Shown here piece by piece: positions 25,972-33,747 of a DNA stretch of 64,000 nucleotides (the stretch's first letter is position 1; the number at the start of each line of letters is the position of its first letter). Under the pieces are notes generated by a model that worked only from the letters and a program-made list of their open reading frames with translations, searched no databases and was not told the DNA's origin. Source of the DNA: Streptomyces lasiicapitis (GTDB lineage Bacteria; Actinomycetota; Actinomycetes; Streptomycetales; Streptomycetaceae); contig NZ_BMNG01000002.1 of the NCBI RefSeq assembly GCF_014646335.1, forward strand, positions 248,001-312,000. The letters are read 5' to 3'. The translations under genes and the position numbers were made by a program.

Positions 25972-27055
25972 CTACCCCCGCGCGGGCTGACATGCCTGTC
26001 CCCAGCCGCTCCAGCGTCTCCTCCGCCTCCCGCACCACCCTCCCCACCAGCTCCTCGCACGACGGCAAGTCCCCGATCAGTCCCGCCACTTGACCCGACG
26101 CCATCACCCCCGCATCCGTGCGGCCGTCCACCATCGCTGCCTTGAGCATCATCGGCGTGTTCGCCGCCAGCAGGACCTGACTCCACGTGAGCTCCTTGCC
26201 GTGGCGCATCGCCAGGCCGTCGCGGATCAGGCGCGGCCAAGTCGTGCCGGAGACTCGGCGGAACGCCGCCGCGTGGCGCACGGCGCGCGTCAGGGAACGC
26301 ACTCGGCCCGACCGCTCCAGGGCCGTCACCAGGTCCGTGCGCAGCATGCGGTGGGGGAGGCCGTCCACGCGTGTGGTGACCGTGATGTCCCTGACGGTCG
26401 CCGCCAGATAGCGGGCCTTCACCGCGTCCGGCACCGTCGACTCCGCGGTGAGGAGGAAGCGGGTGCCCATGGCGATGCCTGCCGCGCCGTAGGCCAGCGC
26501 CGCGACCAGGCCCCGGCCGTCGTAGAAGCCACCCGCGGCGATCACCGGGATGTCGACGGCGTCCACGACCTGGGGAAGCAGCACCGTCGTCGCGACCTCG
26601 CCGGTGTGGCCGCCGCCCTCTCCGCCCTGCACCAGCACCGCGTCGGCGCCCCACGCGGCCACCTTCTCCGCGTGCCGCCGCGCCCCTACGGAGGGGATCA
26701 CAAGGACACCGGCGTCCTTGAGCTCCGCCATCAGGTCCTTGGAGGGGGCGAGGGCGAAGGACGCGACCCGGACGCCCTCGTCGACCATGATGCGCACCCG
26801 CTCGCGGGCGTCCCCCGCGTCCGCCCGCAGGTTCACGCCGAACGGCGCGTCCGTACGGGACTTGACCTCCCGGACCGCCGCACGAAGCTGGTCGGGCGTC
26901 ATCGTCGCGGAGCCGAGGATGCCCAGGGCGCCCGCGTTCGCCACCGCCGAGACCAGGCGCGGGCCCGCCACCCAGCCCATGCCGGTCTGTACGACGGGGT
27001 GGCGCACCCCGACCAGGCGGGTCAGCGCCGTCTGCGGGCCGGGCGGCGCGGTCAT
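25928..27055 (-). CDS. ipdC: NMO-family flavin oxidoreductase, IpdC-like
   Basis: A 375-residue FMN-dependent TIM-barrel protein of the nitronate monooxygenase/2-nitropropane dioxygenase family. PVVQTGMGWVAGPRLVSAVANAGALGILG (about 20-48) and VLVQGGEGGGHTGE (about 139-152) with AAGGFYDGRGLVAALAYGAAGIAMGTRFL (about 174-202) form the flavin site. It is last in the echA20-ipdA-ipdB-ipdC operon (ATGA overlap with ipdB). In mycobacteria IpdC acts on a ring double bond during C/D-ring catabolism. The C-terminal 13 residues derive from a dispersed repeat and are probably not needed for activity. Confidence 0.83.
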   Translation of the reverse strand: MTAPPGPQTALTRLVGVRHPVVQTGMGWVAGPRLVSAVANAGALGILGSATMTPDQLRAAVREVKSRTDAPFGVNLRADAGDARERVRIMVDEGVRVASFALAPSKDLMAELKDAGVLVIPSVGARRHAEKVAAWGADAVLVQGGEGGGHTGEVATTVLLPQVVDAVDIPVIAAGGFYDGRGLVAALAYGAAGIAMGTRFLLTAESTVPDAVKARYLAATVRDITVTTRVDGLPHRMLRTDLVTALERSGRVRSLTRAVRHAAAFRRVSGTTWPRLIRDGLAMRHGKELTWSQVLLAANTPMMLKAAMVDGRTDAGVMASGQVAGLIGDLPSCEELVGRVVREAEETLERLGTGMSARAGVVSARPAFEDEAEGR

Positions 27056-27819
27056 GGCGTCGGCACCTCGCGCTCGCGCAGGCCCGAGGGGTCCACCACG
27101 TCCCGGATCAGGCGCAGTTCGTCGGGGGTCGGGTCGCGCGTGAGCGGCACTTCGGGCGGGGCGGAGAGGGGGAAGCCCGTGGCCTCGCGGACCTCGTCCG
27201 GCGTCACCCCGGGGTGGACGCTCACCAGGCGCATCGCATGGTCCGGCGCGGCGAAGTCGAACACGCCGAGGTCCGAGACCACGCGCCGCAGGTCGTGGAA
27301 GCGGGTCGCGGACGGGCCCGCCGCGGCCGCGCTGTCGTACCCGACCCCGCAGATCATGTCGACACGCTCCACGAACACGCGCGGGGAGTGCCTCGGGATC
27401 CAGTAACTCACCGGATTGTTGAGGGAGTTGGCGGGCGCGCCGCGGGCGCCCAGGAGCTGGCGGGTCGGGCGCCGCCAGTCGCCGACGCAGCTGATGTTCT
27501 GGTTGCCGAAGCGGTCGATCTGGCTCGCACCCATCATCACGTGCCGCCTGCCGCCCATCGCCATCGTCAGATGGCGGCGGTACGGCAGCCAGCCCTCCGT
27601 GACCGCCGACCGCGCCCCGACCGCCGGCACGTCCCCGATCAGCAGCGCCTCGCCGTCCGTCAGGAGCAGGTCGGGCGCGAACGTCAGCTTCGCCAGGCGC
27701 GCCGCGACGGAGGGGATCGTGCCCATCGGCGACGCGAGCACCTCGCCGTCGCCCCGCCAGGCCTCGGCGCAGGCGACCACGCAGTACTCGGCGCGGGTGA
27801 CGGTGGTGGACGTCGTCAT
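27052..27819 (-). CDS. ipdB: CoA-transferase family ring hydrolase, beta subunit (IpdB-like)
   Basis: A 255-residue class I CoA-transferase beta-like protein. ASPMGTIPSVAARLAKLTFAPDLLLTDGEALLIGD and GRRHVMMGASQIDRFGNQN are typical of the IpdB branch. The QSENG motif, with the catalytic Glu of true CoA-transferases, is not present. In mycobacteria the IpdAB complex hydrolyses the ring of COCHEA-CoA rather than moving CoA. ATG 27819 overlaps the ipdA stop (ATGA), and its own stop overlaps the ipdC start. Both overlaps imply fixed stoichiometry within one operon. Confidence 0.87.
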   Translation of the reverse strand: MTTSTTVTRAEYCVVACAEAWRGDGEVLASPMGTIPSVAARLAKLTFAPDLLLTDGEALLIGDVPAVGARSAVTEGWLPYRRHLTMAMGGRRHVMMGASQIDRFGNQNISCVGDWRRPTRQLLGARGAPANSLNNPVSYWIPRHSPRVFVERVDMICGVGYDSAAAAGPSATRFHDLRRVVSDLGVFDFAAPDHAMRLVSVHPGVTPDEVREATGFPLSAPPEVPLTRDPTPDELRLIRDVVDPSGLREREVPTP

Positions 27820-28688
27820 CGCTGCTCCTTGTGCCAGGCCTGGACGGCCAGTTGGTAGTCCTCCTCGGACGCGCCGATGAGGAACCGGGAGTGGAAGGCC
27901 TGCCACGTCTCGGGAGTGCGCGCCGCCGTCGCGTACTCCTTCTGGAAGGACTCGTCCCGGCCGTAGTCCGGCGCGCACGACGTGAAGTGCGCCCCCTTGG
28001 GGGTCTCGGCCACGCCCGTCACCGCGTGCCGGGAGACCAGCAGCGTCTGCGGCGCCGCGTGCGCCGTCAGCTCCGCGGTGTCGACGATCCGCTCACAGGT
28101 GACGTACGCCGTTTCGGCCGCCTCGCAGAACAAGTCGTCGAAGTACGGATCCGGGCCCAGATACTGGCCGTTGCCCAGGTGGTCCGCGCGGTTCAGGTGG
28201 ACCAGCGCGGCGTCCAGGCGCAAGGCCGGCACCGCCACCAGCTCCTCGCCGTCCTCGTACGGTGAAGTCACCGTCCGCAGGCCCGGGTTGACGCGCAGCA
28301 CGTCCGAGCCGAGGCCCGCGCGGACCGGCAGGAACGGCAGCCGCTGGGCCGCCGCCGTCAGGCCCTGCATGAACATCGCCTCGTCCAGCTCCACCAGCTC
28401 GAAGGCGCCGCGCTCGCGTGCCGCGCGGAAGTGCGGCTCCAGGGGGATCGAGTCGAGCGTCACGAACGCCGTGACCAGCTTGCGGATACGGCCCGCCGCC
28501 GCGAGCAGCCCTACGTCCGGGCCGCCGTACGCCACCACCGTCAGGTCCGTGACGTCCGAGCGCAGCAGCGCCCTGACCAGGGCCATCGGCTTGCGGCGCG
28601 AGCCCCAGCCGCCGATGCCGAGCGTCATGCCGCTCTCCAGGCGCCCCACGATCGCGTCGGGCGTCATGACCTTGCCGTTGCCGCTCAT
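27816..28688 (-). CDS. ipdA: CoA-transferase family ring hydrolase, alpha subunit (IpdA-like)
   Basis: A 290-residue class I CoA-transferase alpha-like protein. SGMTLGIGGWGSRRKPMALVRALLRS (about 19-44) is the CoA-binding loop. FELVELDEAMFMQGL (about 96-110) carries acidic residues near the position of the catalytic Glu described for mycobacterial IpdA. With IpdB it would open the last carbocycle of steroid- or terpenoid-derived CoA esters. Start ATG 28688 overlaps the echA20 stop (ATGA). Orthology rests on sequence motifs and on the complete gene order around it. Confidence 0.87.
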   Translation of the reverse strand: MSGNGKVMTPDAIVGRLESGMTLGIGGWGSRRKPMALVRALLRSDVTDLTVVAYGGPDVGLLAAAGRIRKLVTAFVTLDSIPLEPHFRAARERGAFELVELDEAMFMQGLTAAAQRLPFLPVRAGLGSDVLRVNPGLRTVTSPYEDGEELVAVPALRLDAALVHLNRADHLGNGQYLGPDPYFDDLFCEAAETAYVTCERIVDTAELTAHAAPQTLLVSRHAVTGVAETPKGAHFTSCAPDYGRDESFQKEYATAARTPETWQAFHSRFLIGASEEDYQLAVQAWHKEQR

Positions 28689-29491
28689 GCCGGGTCCTCC
28701 TGTTCCTGCTCTTTCTGTTCCTGCTCTTTCGCCGTCGTCGTACGGTCGTTCGCCGCCCCGCCGAAGCCGTCGCGGATGCGGTCCGCGAGGCCGCTCAGGT
28801 TCGCCTCGAAGGTGAAGCCCTGCTCGAAGCGGTAGCTCCGGTGTACGTCGACGGGGTCGATGCCGTTGATCGCGGCCTTGGCCAGGCGCAGCAGCGTGCC
28901 GTCCTTGCGGGCCATCTCGTGCGCCAACTCCAGGGCCGCCGCGTGCAGTTCCGTGCGCGGGACCACCCGCCACACCGATCCGTGCGCGTGCAGCTCGGCG
29001 GCCGTCGCCGTGCGTGAGGTGTAGTACAGCGCGCGCATCAGGTGCTGGGGCACCAGGCGGGCCAGGTGCGTCGCGGCGCCCAGCGCGCCGCGGTCCAGCT
29101 CGGGCAGGCCGAAGGTGGCGTCGTCGCTCGCCACGATCGCGTCCGCGTTGCCGACCAGGCCGATGCCGCCGCCCAGGCAGAAGCCCTGCACGGCCGCAAC
29201 CACCGGGACCTCGCACTCGTACACCGCCGAGAACGCCTCGTAGCACCCGCGGTTGGCGCCTATCAGGGCCTGGTGGCCCACGTCGCGCTGCATCTCCTTG
29301 ATGTCCACGCCCGCGTTGAACCCGCGGCCGGCCGCGGCGAGGACCACGCAGCGGACCTCGGGGTCGCGGCCCGCCGCGCGCACCGCGTCCGCCAGGTCGT
29401 ACCACCCCCGCACAGGCAGGGCGTTGACCGGCGCGTAGTCGACGGTGACGACGGCCACGCCGCCGTCCGGAACCGAGGTGGAGACAGGCAT
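28685..29491 (-). CDS. echA20: Enoyl-CoA hydratase family ring hydrolase (EchA20-like)
   Basis: A 268-residue crotonase. GRGFNAGVDIKEM (about 55-67) and AVQGFCLGGGIGLVGNADAIVAS (about 100-122) form the oxyanion hole and CoA site, followed by FGLPELDRGALGAATHLAR. In mycobacteria EchA20 opens the D-ring of HIEC-CoA. It is first in the four-gene operon, 35 bp from an operator box. The last 14 residues (KEQEQKEQEQE-rich) come from a 15-bp tandem duplication and lie outside the fold. Confidence 0.87.
   Translation of the reverse strand: MPVSTSVPDGGVAVVTVDYAPVNALPVRGWYDLADAVRAAGRDPEVRCVVLAAAGRGFNAGVDIKEMQRDVGHQALIGANRGCYEAFSAVYECEVPVVAAVQGFCLGGGIGLVGNADAIVASDDATFGLPELDRGALGAATHLARLVPQHLMRALYYTSRTATAAELHAHGSVWRVVPRTELHAAALELAHEMARKDGTLLRLAKAAINGIDPVDVHRSYRFEQGFTFEANLSGLADRIRDGFGGAANDRTTTAKEQEQKEQEQEDPA
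28701..28730. repeat. 15-bp perfect tandem duplication in the echA20 3' end
   Basis: TGTTCCTGCTCTTTC occurs twice without a gap (28701-28715, 28716-28730), encoding a repeated KEQEQ unit in frame. The copy number may vary between strains without breaking the frame. Confidence 0.85.
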
Positions 29492-29525
29492 CAGCGGATC
29501 CGCTACCTTTCAACCAGCGTCCTCA

Positions 29526-29541
29526 ACCAAACATTTGTTAG
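29526..29541. promoter_or_regulatory. KstR2-like operator, site 2
   Basis: ACCAAACATTTGTTAG matches site 1 at 15 of 16 bases when site 1 is read on the opposite strand. It lies in the 71-bp gap between divergent echA20 and the next SDR gene, overlapping where promoters for both should be. It fits AnCAAGnnCTTGnT with two symmetrical changes (G to A, C to T). Confidence 0.78.
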
Positions 29542-29562
29542 TTGCTTGGGAAGGTAGCAGCC

Positions 29563-30327
29563 ATGACTGACAAGGGACAGATGGTCGTGGTCACCGGCGG
29601 CACGCGCGGCGTCGGCGCCGGCATCGCGCGCCGCTTCCTGACCGCAGGCGCGCGCGTCGTCGTATGTGCCCGCAGGCCCCCGGCCGCGCCCGTCGAAGTG
29701 CCGGGCAACGCCGCCGAGTTCCGTCTCCTCGACGTGCGCGACGCCGAAGCGGCGACGGAATTCTTCGGCGCGGTGGCGGCCGATCACGGCGGGATCGACG
29801 TGCTGGTCAACAACGCGGGCGGCACGCCGTTCGGGCTGCTCGCCGAGACGCCCGCCGCCCGCCAGACGAAGATCGTGCAACTCAATCTGCTTGCGCCGCT
29901 CTACACCTCCCTGGCCGCCTACGAGGTGATGCGCCGTCAGGAGACGGGCGGCGTCATCGTCATGATCGGCAGCGTGAGCGGCACCCGCCCCTCACCCGGC
30001 TCCGGTGCCTACGGCGCGGCCAAGGCGGGCCTGGAGAACCTGGCGCGCACCATGGCCGTCGAATGGGCGCCGGAGGTACGCGTGAACACCGTCGTGCTCG
30101 GCCTCACCCGCACCGAGAGCTCCCATCTCCACTACGGCGACGAGGACGGCATCGCGGCCGTCGGCCGCACCGTCCCGCTGGGCCGCCTCGCCGAGCCCGC
30201 CGACGTCGGGGACGCCTGTGTGTTCCTCGCCTCCGACGCCGCGCGGTACGTCAGCGGCTCTTCGCTGCACCTGCACGGCGGGGGCGAGCGGCCCGCGTTC
30301 CTGGACGCGGCCTCCGTGAACCACTGA
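29563..30327 (+). CDS. SDR oxidoreductase (Rv3549c-like position)
   Basis: A 254-residue short-chain dehydrogenase. VVVTGGTRGVGAGIARRF (about 7-24) is the TGxxxGxG cofactor loop, DVLVNNAGG is near 79-87, Ser of IGSVSGTRP is near 139, and YGAAKAG (about 150) is the catalytic Tyr/Lys. ATG 29563, with AAGGTAG upstream, is favoured over TTG 29542. It is the first of two + strand SDRs under operator site 2, matching the Rv3549c-Rv3548c pair of the mycobacterial KstR2 regulon. The exact oxidation step is not known to me. Confidence 0.83.
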   Translation: MTDKGQMVVVTGGTRGVGAGIARRFLTAGARVVVCARRPPAAPVEVPGNAAEFRLLDVRDAEAATEFFGAVAADHGGIDVLVNNAGGTPFGLLAETPAARQTKIVQLNLLAPLYTSLAAYEVMRRQETGGVIVMIGSVSGTRPSPGSGAYGAAKAGLENLARTMAVEWAPEVRVNTVVLGLTRTESSHLHYGDEDGIAAVGRTVPLGRLAEPADVGDACVFLASDAARYVSGSSLHLHGGGERPAFLDAASVNH

Positions 30328-30399
30328 CCCGACTCGCCCAAGACTGCCCCGACCCACCCACTGCTGCCCCGACCACCCACCGCACAAAGGAGTTCCCGC

Positions 30400-31326
30400 A
30401 TGAATGCTGTCGACGGTCCCGGGATCTGCGCGGGCCGCGTTGTGATCGTCACGGGCGCGGGCCGGGGCCTCGGGCGCGCGCACGCGCGTGCCTACGCCGC
30501 CGAGGGCGCGCGGGTCGTCGTGAACGACCTGGGGGTGGGCCTCGACGGCTCGGGCGCCTCCGGCGGTCCCGCGCAGGACGTCGTCGAGGAGATCCGCGCG
30601 GCGGGCGGCGAGGCGGTCGCGCACGTGGGGGACGTCGCCACGCCCCAGGGCGCCGCGTCCCTCGTACGGGCCGCTCTGGAGACGTACGGACGCCTGGACA
30701 CCCTGGTGAACAACGCGGGGTTCCTGCGCGACCGGATGCTGGTGAACCTCGACGAGGACGCGTGGGACGCCGTCGTACGCGTACACCTGAAGGGGCACTT
30801 CCTGCCCCTGAAGCACGCCGCCGCGCACTGGCGTGCCGAGGCCAAGGCGGGGCGGGTGCCGCGCGCGTGCGTGGTCAACACCAGCTCCGGAGCAGGTCTG
30901 TCGGGCAGTGTCGGGCAGGGCAACTACAGCGCCGCCAAGGCCGGGATCCTCGGCCTGACCCTGGTGGCCTCCGCCGAACTGGCCTCCTACGGAGTGCGCG
31001 TGAACGCCATCGCGCCCGCCGCGCGGACCCGCATGACCGAGGAGACCTTCGCAGGGACGATGGCCGCCCCCGAAGACGGCGGGTTCGACGCGATGGCCCC
31101 GGAGAACGTGTCCCCGTTGGTCGTCTGGCTCGGCTCGGAGTCCTCCGCCGGGGTCACGGGCCGCGTCTTCGAGACCGAGGCGGGCCGCATCACCGTCATG
31201 GAGGGCTGGCGCCCCGGCCCGACCGCCGACAAGGGGGCCCGCTGGAGCGCGGCAGAGGCGGGCGAGACGGCGCTGAAGCTGCTGTCCCGGGCGGAGGCGC
31301 CACAGCCGGTGTACGGGGCGCGCTGA
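30400..31326 (+). CDS. SDR oxidoreductase, MFE-2 type (Rv3548c-like position)
   Basis: A 308-residue short-chain dehydrogenase of the 3-hydroxyacyl-CoA (multifunctional enzyme type 2) branch. VVIVTGAGRGLGRAHARAYAAEGARVVVNDLG (about 14-45) is the cofactor site and includes the NDLG motif of that branch. Catalytic NTSSGAGL and YSAAKAG are at about 163 and 178-184. It follows the previous SDR by 72 bp, with GGAG before the ATG. It probably performs a beta-oxidation-like 3-hydroxyacyl-CoA dehydrogenation of a ring-derived acyl-CoA. Confidence 0.83.
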   Translation: MNAVDGPGICAGRVVIVTGAGRGLGRAHARAYAAEGARVVVNDLGVGLDGSGASGGPAQDVVEEIRAAGGEAVAHVGDVATPQGAASLVRAALETYGRLDTLVNNAGFLRDRMLVNLDEDAWDAVVRVHLKGHFLPLKHAAAHWRAEAKAGRVPRACVVNTSSGAGLSGSVGQGNYSAAKAGILGLTLVASAELASYGVRVNAIAPAARTRMTEETFAGTMAAPEDGGFDAMAPENVSPLVVWLGSESSAGVTGRVFETEAGRITVMEGWRPGPTADKGARWSAAEAGETALKLLSRAEAPQPVYGAR

Positions 31327-31344
31327 GGCCCACCCGGTGTGCAC

Positions 31345-31385
31345 GGGGTGCCTGCCCGCGAAAGGGCTCCGCGGGCAGGCACCCC
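31345..31385. terminator. Bidirectional hairpin terminator
   Basis: A perfect 16-bp stem (31345-31360 with 31370-31385) with a 9-base loop lies between the convergent SDR and SulP genes. It closes the KstR2-type cluster. Confidence 0.8.
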
Positions 31386-31394
31386 GGCGTCGCG

Positions 31395-32909
31395 TCACAT
31401 CCCGGCCGCCACCCGCACCGGCTCCGTGCCCTCCGCGCTGTGCCGTGCCGCCCAGTTCTCCAGGGAGGTGCGGCAGGCGTGGTCGAGGTGGCGCAGACCC
31501 GAGAGGTCCAGTTCGATCGGGCGGTCCTGGGGCAGCGCCTCCAGGGCGTCGAGGATCTTCGGGAGGCGCAGGAACGTGGCGTTGCCCGACAGGTGGGCGC
31601 GGATGGGGCCCGCGCCCTTGTCGACGACGTCGATGTGCACGTGCGAGGTCTCCCACGCCGTCTTGACGACGGCGAGCGCGAGCCCGATGAGAACGCCCTC
31701 GAACATGCTCACCGACACGATCGCGACGGCCGTCACCACGAGCACGACCGCCTCGCCCCGGTGCTCGCGCCACAGTCCGGCCACCTGCCGCGCGGGCACC
31801 AGCTTGCAGCCCGCGTGCACCAGGACGCCCGCGAGAGCGGCCACCGGGATGAGGCCGAGCGCGGCGGGCAGCAGCGCCGCGAACAGCAGCAGCCACACGC
31901 CGTGCAGGACACGCGAGGCCTTCGTACGGGCGCCCGCCTGCACATTGGCGGCACTGCGTACGATCACCGCGGTCATCGGGAGCGCGCCGAGGATCCCGCA
32001 CACGGTGTTGCCCGCGCCCTGGGCGACCAGCTCCTTGTCGTAGTCGGTGCGCGGACCGTCGTGCAGGCGGTCCACCGCGGCCGCGCTGAACAGGCTCTCC
32101 GCGGAGGCGATCAGCGCGAACGCGAGGACCGTGCCGATCGCGCCCAGCGTCGCGAGCTCGCCGAAGGCGCCGCCGCCGGGCGGCTGCACGGCTTCGATCA
32201 GGCCCTGCACCTCGACGGTCGCCACGGGCAGCGAGAACAGCAGGGACAGTCCTGTGGCCAGGGCGACGGCAGCCAGCGGCGCCGGGATCGTGCCCAGCGC
32301 GCCGGGCATCCTGCGCCACAACAGCAGCACCGCGATGGTGCCCGCGCCGAGCCCGAAGGCGGTCAGCGCGCGGCCGGAGCCGAACGTTTCGGCAAGCAGC
32401 TCCGGCAGCCCGCCGATCTTCGCGAGCCCGCTCGCCGGGGCCGCGCGGTCCGCCATCGCGTACAACTGCCCGGCGATCAGTACGAGTCCGATCCCGGCGA
32501 GCATGCCCTCGACGACGGCGACGGATATCGCGCGGAAGAACCGGCCGAGCCGCAGCAGCCCCATCGCGAGCTGGAGCAGGCCCGCGGCGAGCACCAGCGC
32601 GCCGAGCGCCGCGAGGCCGAACTCCTGCACGGCCTCGTACACGAGGACCGTCATACCGGCCGCCGGGCCGCTGACTTGAAGACTGCTGCCGGGCAGCAGT
32701 CCGGTGACGAGACCGCCGACGATGCCGGTGATCAGCCCCAGTTCGGCGGGTACGCCGGAGGCGACGGCGACGCCCACGCACAGGGGGAGCGCGACGAGGA
32801 AGACCACTACGGAGGCGGTGAGATCGTGCCGTCGGTCTTGCCGTCGGTCTCCGGAGACCTTTAATACCGAACGGGCACGGTGACGGGAACGGTCGAGAAA
32901 TTGCTGCAT
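31395..32909 (-). CDS. SulP family anion transporter with STAS domain
   Basis: A 504-residue membrane protein. DLTASVVVFLVALPLCVGVAVASGVPAELGLITGIVGG (about 29-66) and SLQVSGPAAGMTVLVYEAV are the SulP signature region. Ten or more hydrophobic helices follow. Residues 430-500 (ATFLRLPKILDALEALPQDRPIELDLSGLRHLDHA, in part) form a short STAS regulatory domain. It transports sulfate, bicarbonate or a similar anion. No carbonic anhydrase is fused or adjacent. ATG 32909 has a CAGGAG ribosome site. The small secreted protein upstream may be on the same transcript. Confidence 0.9.
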   Translation of the reverse strand: MQQFLDRSRHRARSVLKVSGDRRQDRRHDLTASVVVFLVALPLCVGVAVASGVPAELGLITGIVGGLVTGLLPGSSLQVSGPAAGMTVLVYEAVQEFGLAALGALVLAAGLLQLAMGLLRLGRFFRAISVAVVEGMLAGIGLVLIAGQLYAMADRAAPASGLAKIGGLPELLAETFGSGRALTAFGLGAGTIAVLLLWRRMPGALGTIPAPLAAVALATGLSLLFSLPVATVEVQGLIEAVQPPGGGAFGELATLGAIGTVLAFALIASAESLFSAAAVDRLHDGPRTDYDKELVAQGAGNTVCGILGALPMTAVIVRSAANVQAGARTKASRVLHGVWLLLFAALLPAALGLIPVAALAGVLVHAGCKLVPARQVAGLWREHRGEAVVLVVTAVAIVSVSMFEGVLIGLALAVVKTAWETSHVHIDVVDKGAGPIRAHLSGNATFLRLPKILDALEALPQDRPIELDLSGLRHLDHACRTSLENWAARHSAEGTEPVRVAAGM

Positions 32910-33045
32910 GGGGGATGACTCCTGAGCGCCACGGGGGCGTGTCGGTGCTCGGTGTGACATGGATTCGGCGCGAGTCGTCACGGCGACGCGGAGAGGCCGC
33001 GGGTGCGGGCTCTCTGGGGGCGCGTGCGGTGGCGACCGGCGCCTG

Positions 33046-33423
33046 TCAGCAGCGGAAGACCTGGAGGAGGGACGGGAGTTCGCTGCCCGCGGGTCTGCTC
33101 TCGTCGTACGCGACGACGCGCGGGTGGCACGACGGCTCGGGCACGTCCTGCGGCGTGGGCGCGGCCGGGGCCACGTGGCCGTCCGTGACGGGGCACGTGT
33201 GCGGGCGGGGGCGGACGCGGATGTGTTCGGGCGCCGACTCCGCGCCCGGCGGGGCGCCGTCGCCGCACGCCGTGTAGGCGACCGGTTCGGCGGTCCCCGC
33301 GGTCGCGTGGGCGCTGGGGGACAGGCCTCCGGCGAGGCCGAGGCACTGGAGGACGACCAGGAGCACGGTGGCCAGGGCGGTGGGCACCCAGCGGGGCCCG
33401 CGGGGTCCGGCCGGACGGGCCAT
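33046..33423 (-). CDS. Small secreted protein of unknown function
   Basis: A 125-residue protein with an N-terminal signal: basic RGPRW, then the hydrophobic stretch VPTALATVLLVVLQCLGLAGGL and a probable cleavage after AHA (about residue 40). The mature part has four Cys residues (CGDG, HTCP, SCHP, FRC), possibly two disulfides, and many Pro and His. A strong GGAGGTGAGC ribosome site precedes ATG 33423, which supports a real gene. I do not recognise a family. It lies 136 bp upstream of the SulP gene on the same strand. Confidence 0.65.
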   Translation of the reverse strand: MARPAGPRGPRWVPTALATVLLVVLQCLGLAGGLSPSAHATAGTAEPVAYTACGDGAPPGAESAPEHIRVRPRPHTCPVTDGHVAPAAPTPQDVPEPSCHPRVVAYDESRPAGSELPSLLQVFRC

Positions 33424-33541
33424 GTGCTCACCTCCGTGCGCGTAGTTCCATGGTCAAGTGGAAACCTAGGCTACGGATGTGTCACGGGGATGACTTGACG
33501 GTGACAATGTGCGGCGTCTCACGTTCTCGCGGGACGCCCGA

Positions 33542-33732
33542 GGGGGCTCCGCCCCCTGGACCCCCGTATCGGCCTGAACGGCCTCGTCCTCAAACGCCGG
33601 ACGGGCTGAAACCGCGCCGCTGCGGCTGGGGGTTTCAGCCCGTCCGGCGATTGAGGACGAGGCGCGGAGCGCCGACAAGGGGGAGAGGGGCGAAGCCCCA
33701 GACAGGGAGCGGGGTCTGGGGCGGAGCCCCAG
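33542..33732. repeat. Two intergenic repeat copies in inverted orientation (long hairpin)
   Basis: Copy 4 (33542-33613) starts with GGGGGCTCCGCCCCC, and copy 5 (33631-33732) ends with CTGGGGCGGAGCCCCAG. Their cores, 33581-33613 and 33631-33663, are inverse complements at 32 of 33 positions around a 17-base loop. It follows the pcaB stop and precedes the secreted-protein gene, both on the minus strand, so it should be a very strong terminator for the pca operon. Confidence 0.85.
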
Positions 33733-33747
33733 GGCAGGTGTGAGTGG

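Noticed and set aside
29664..32864. A very long open frame (over 1000 codons) on the + strand across the SDR and SulP genes
   Set aside because: It overlaps well-supported genes on both strands and encodes an Arg/Gly/Ala-rich string with no domain; it is an effect of high G+C codon bias.
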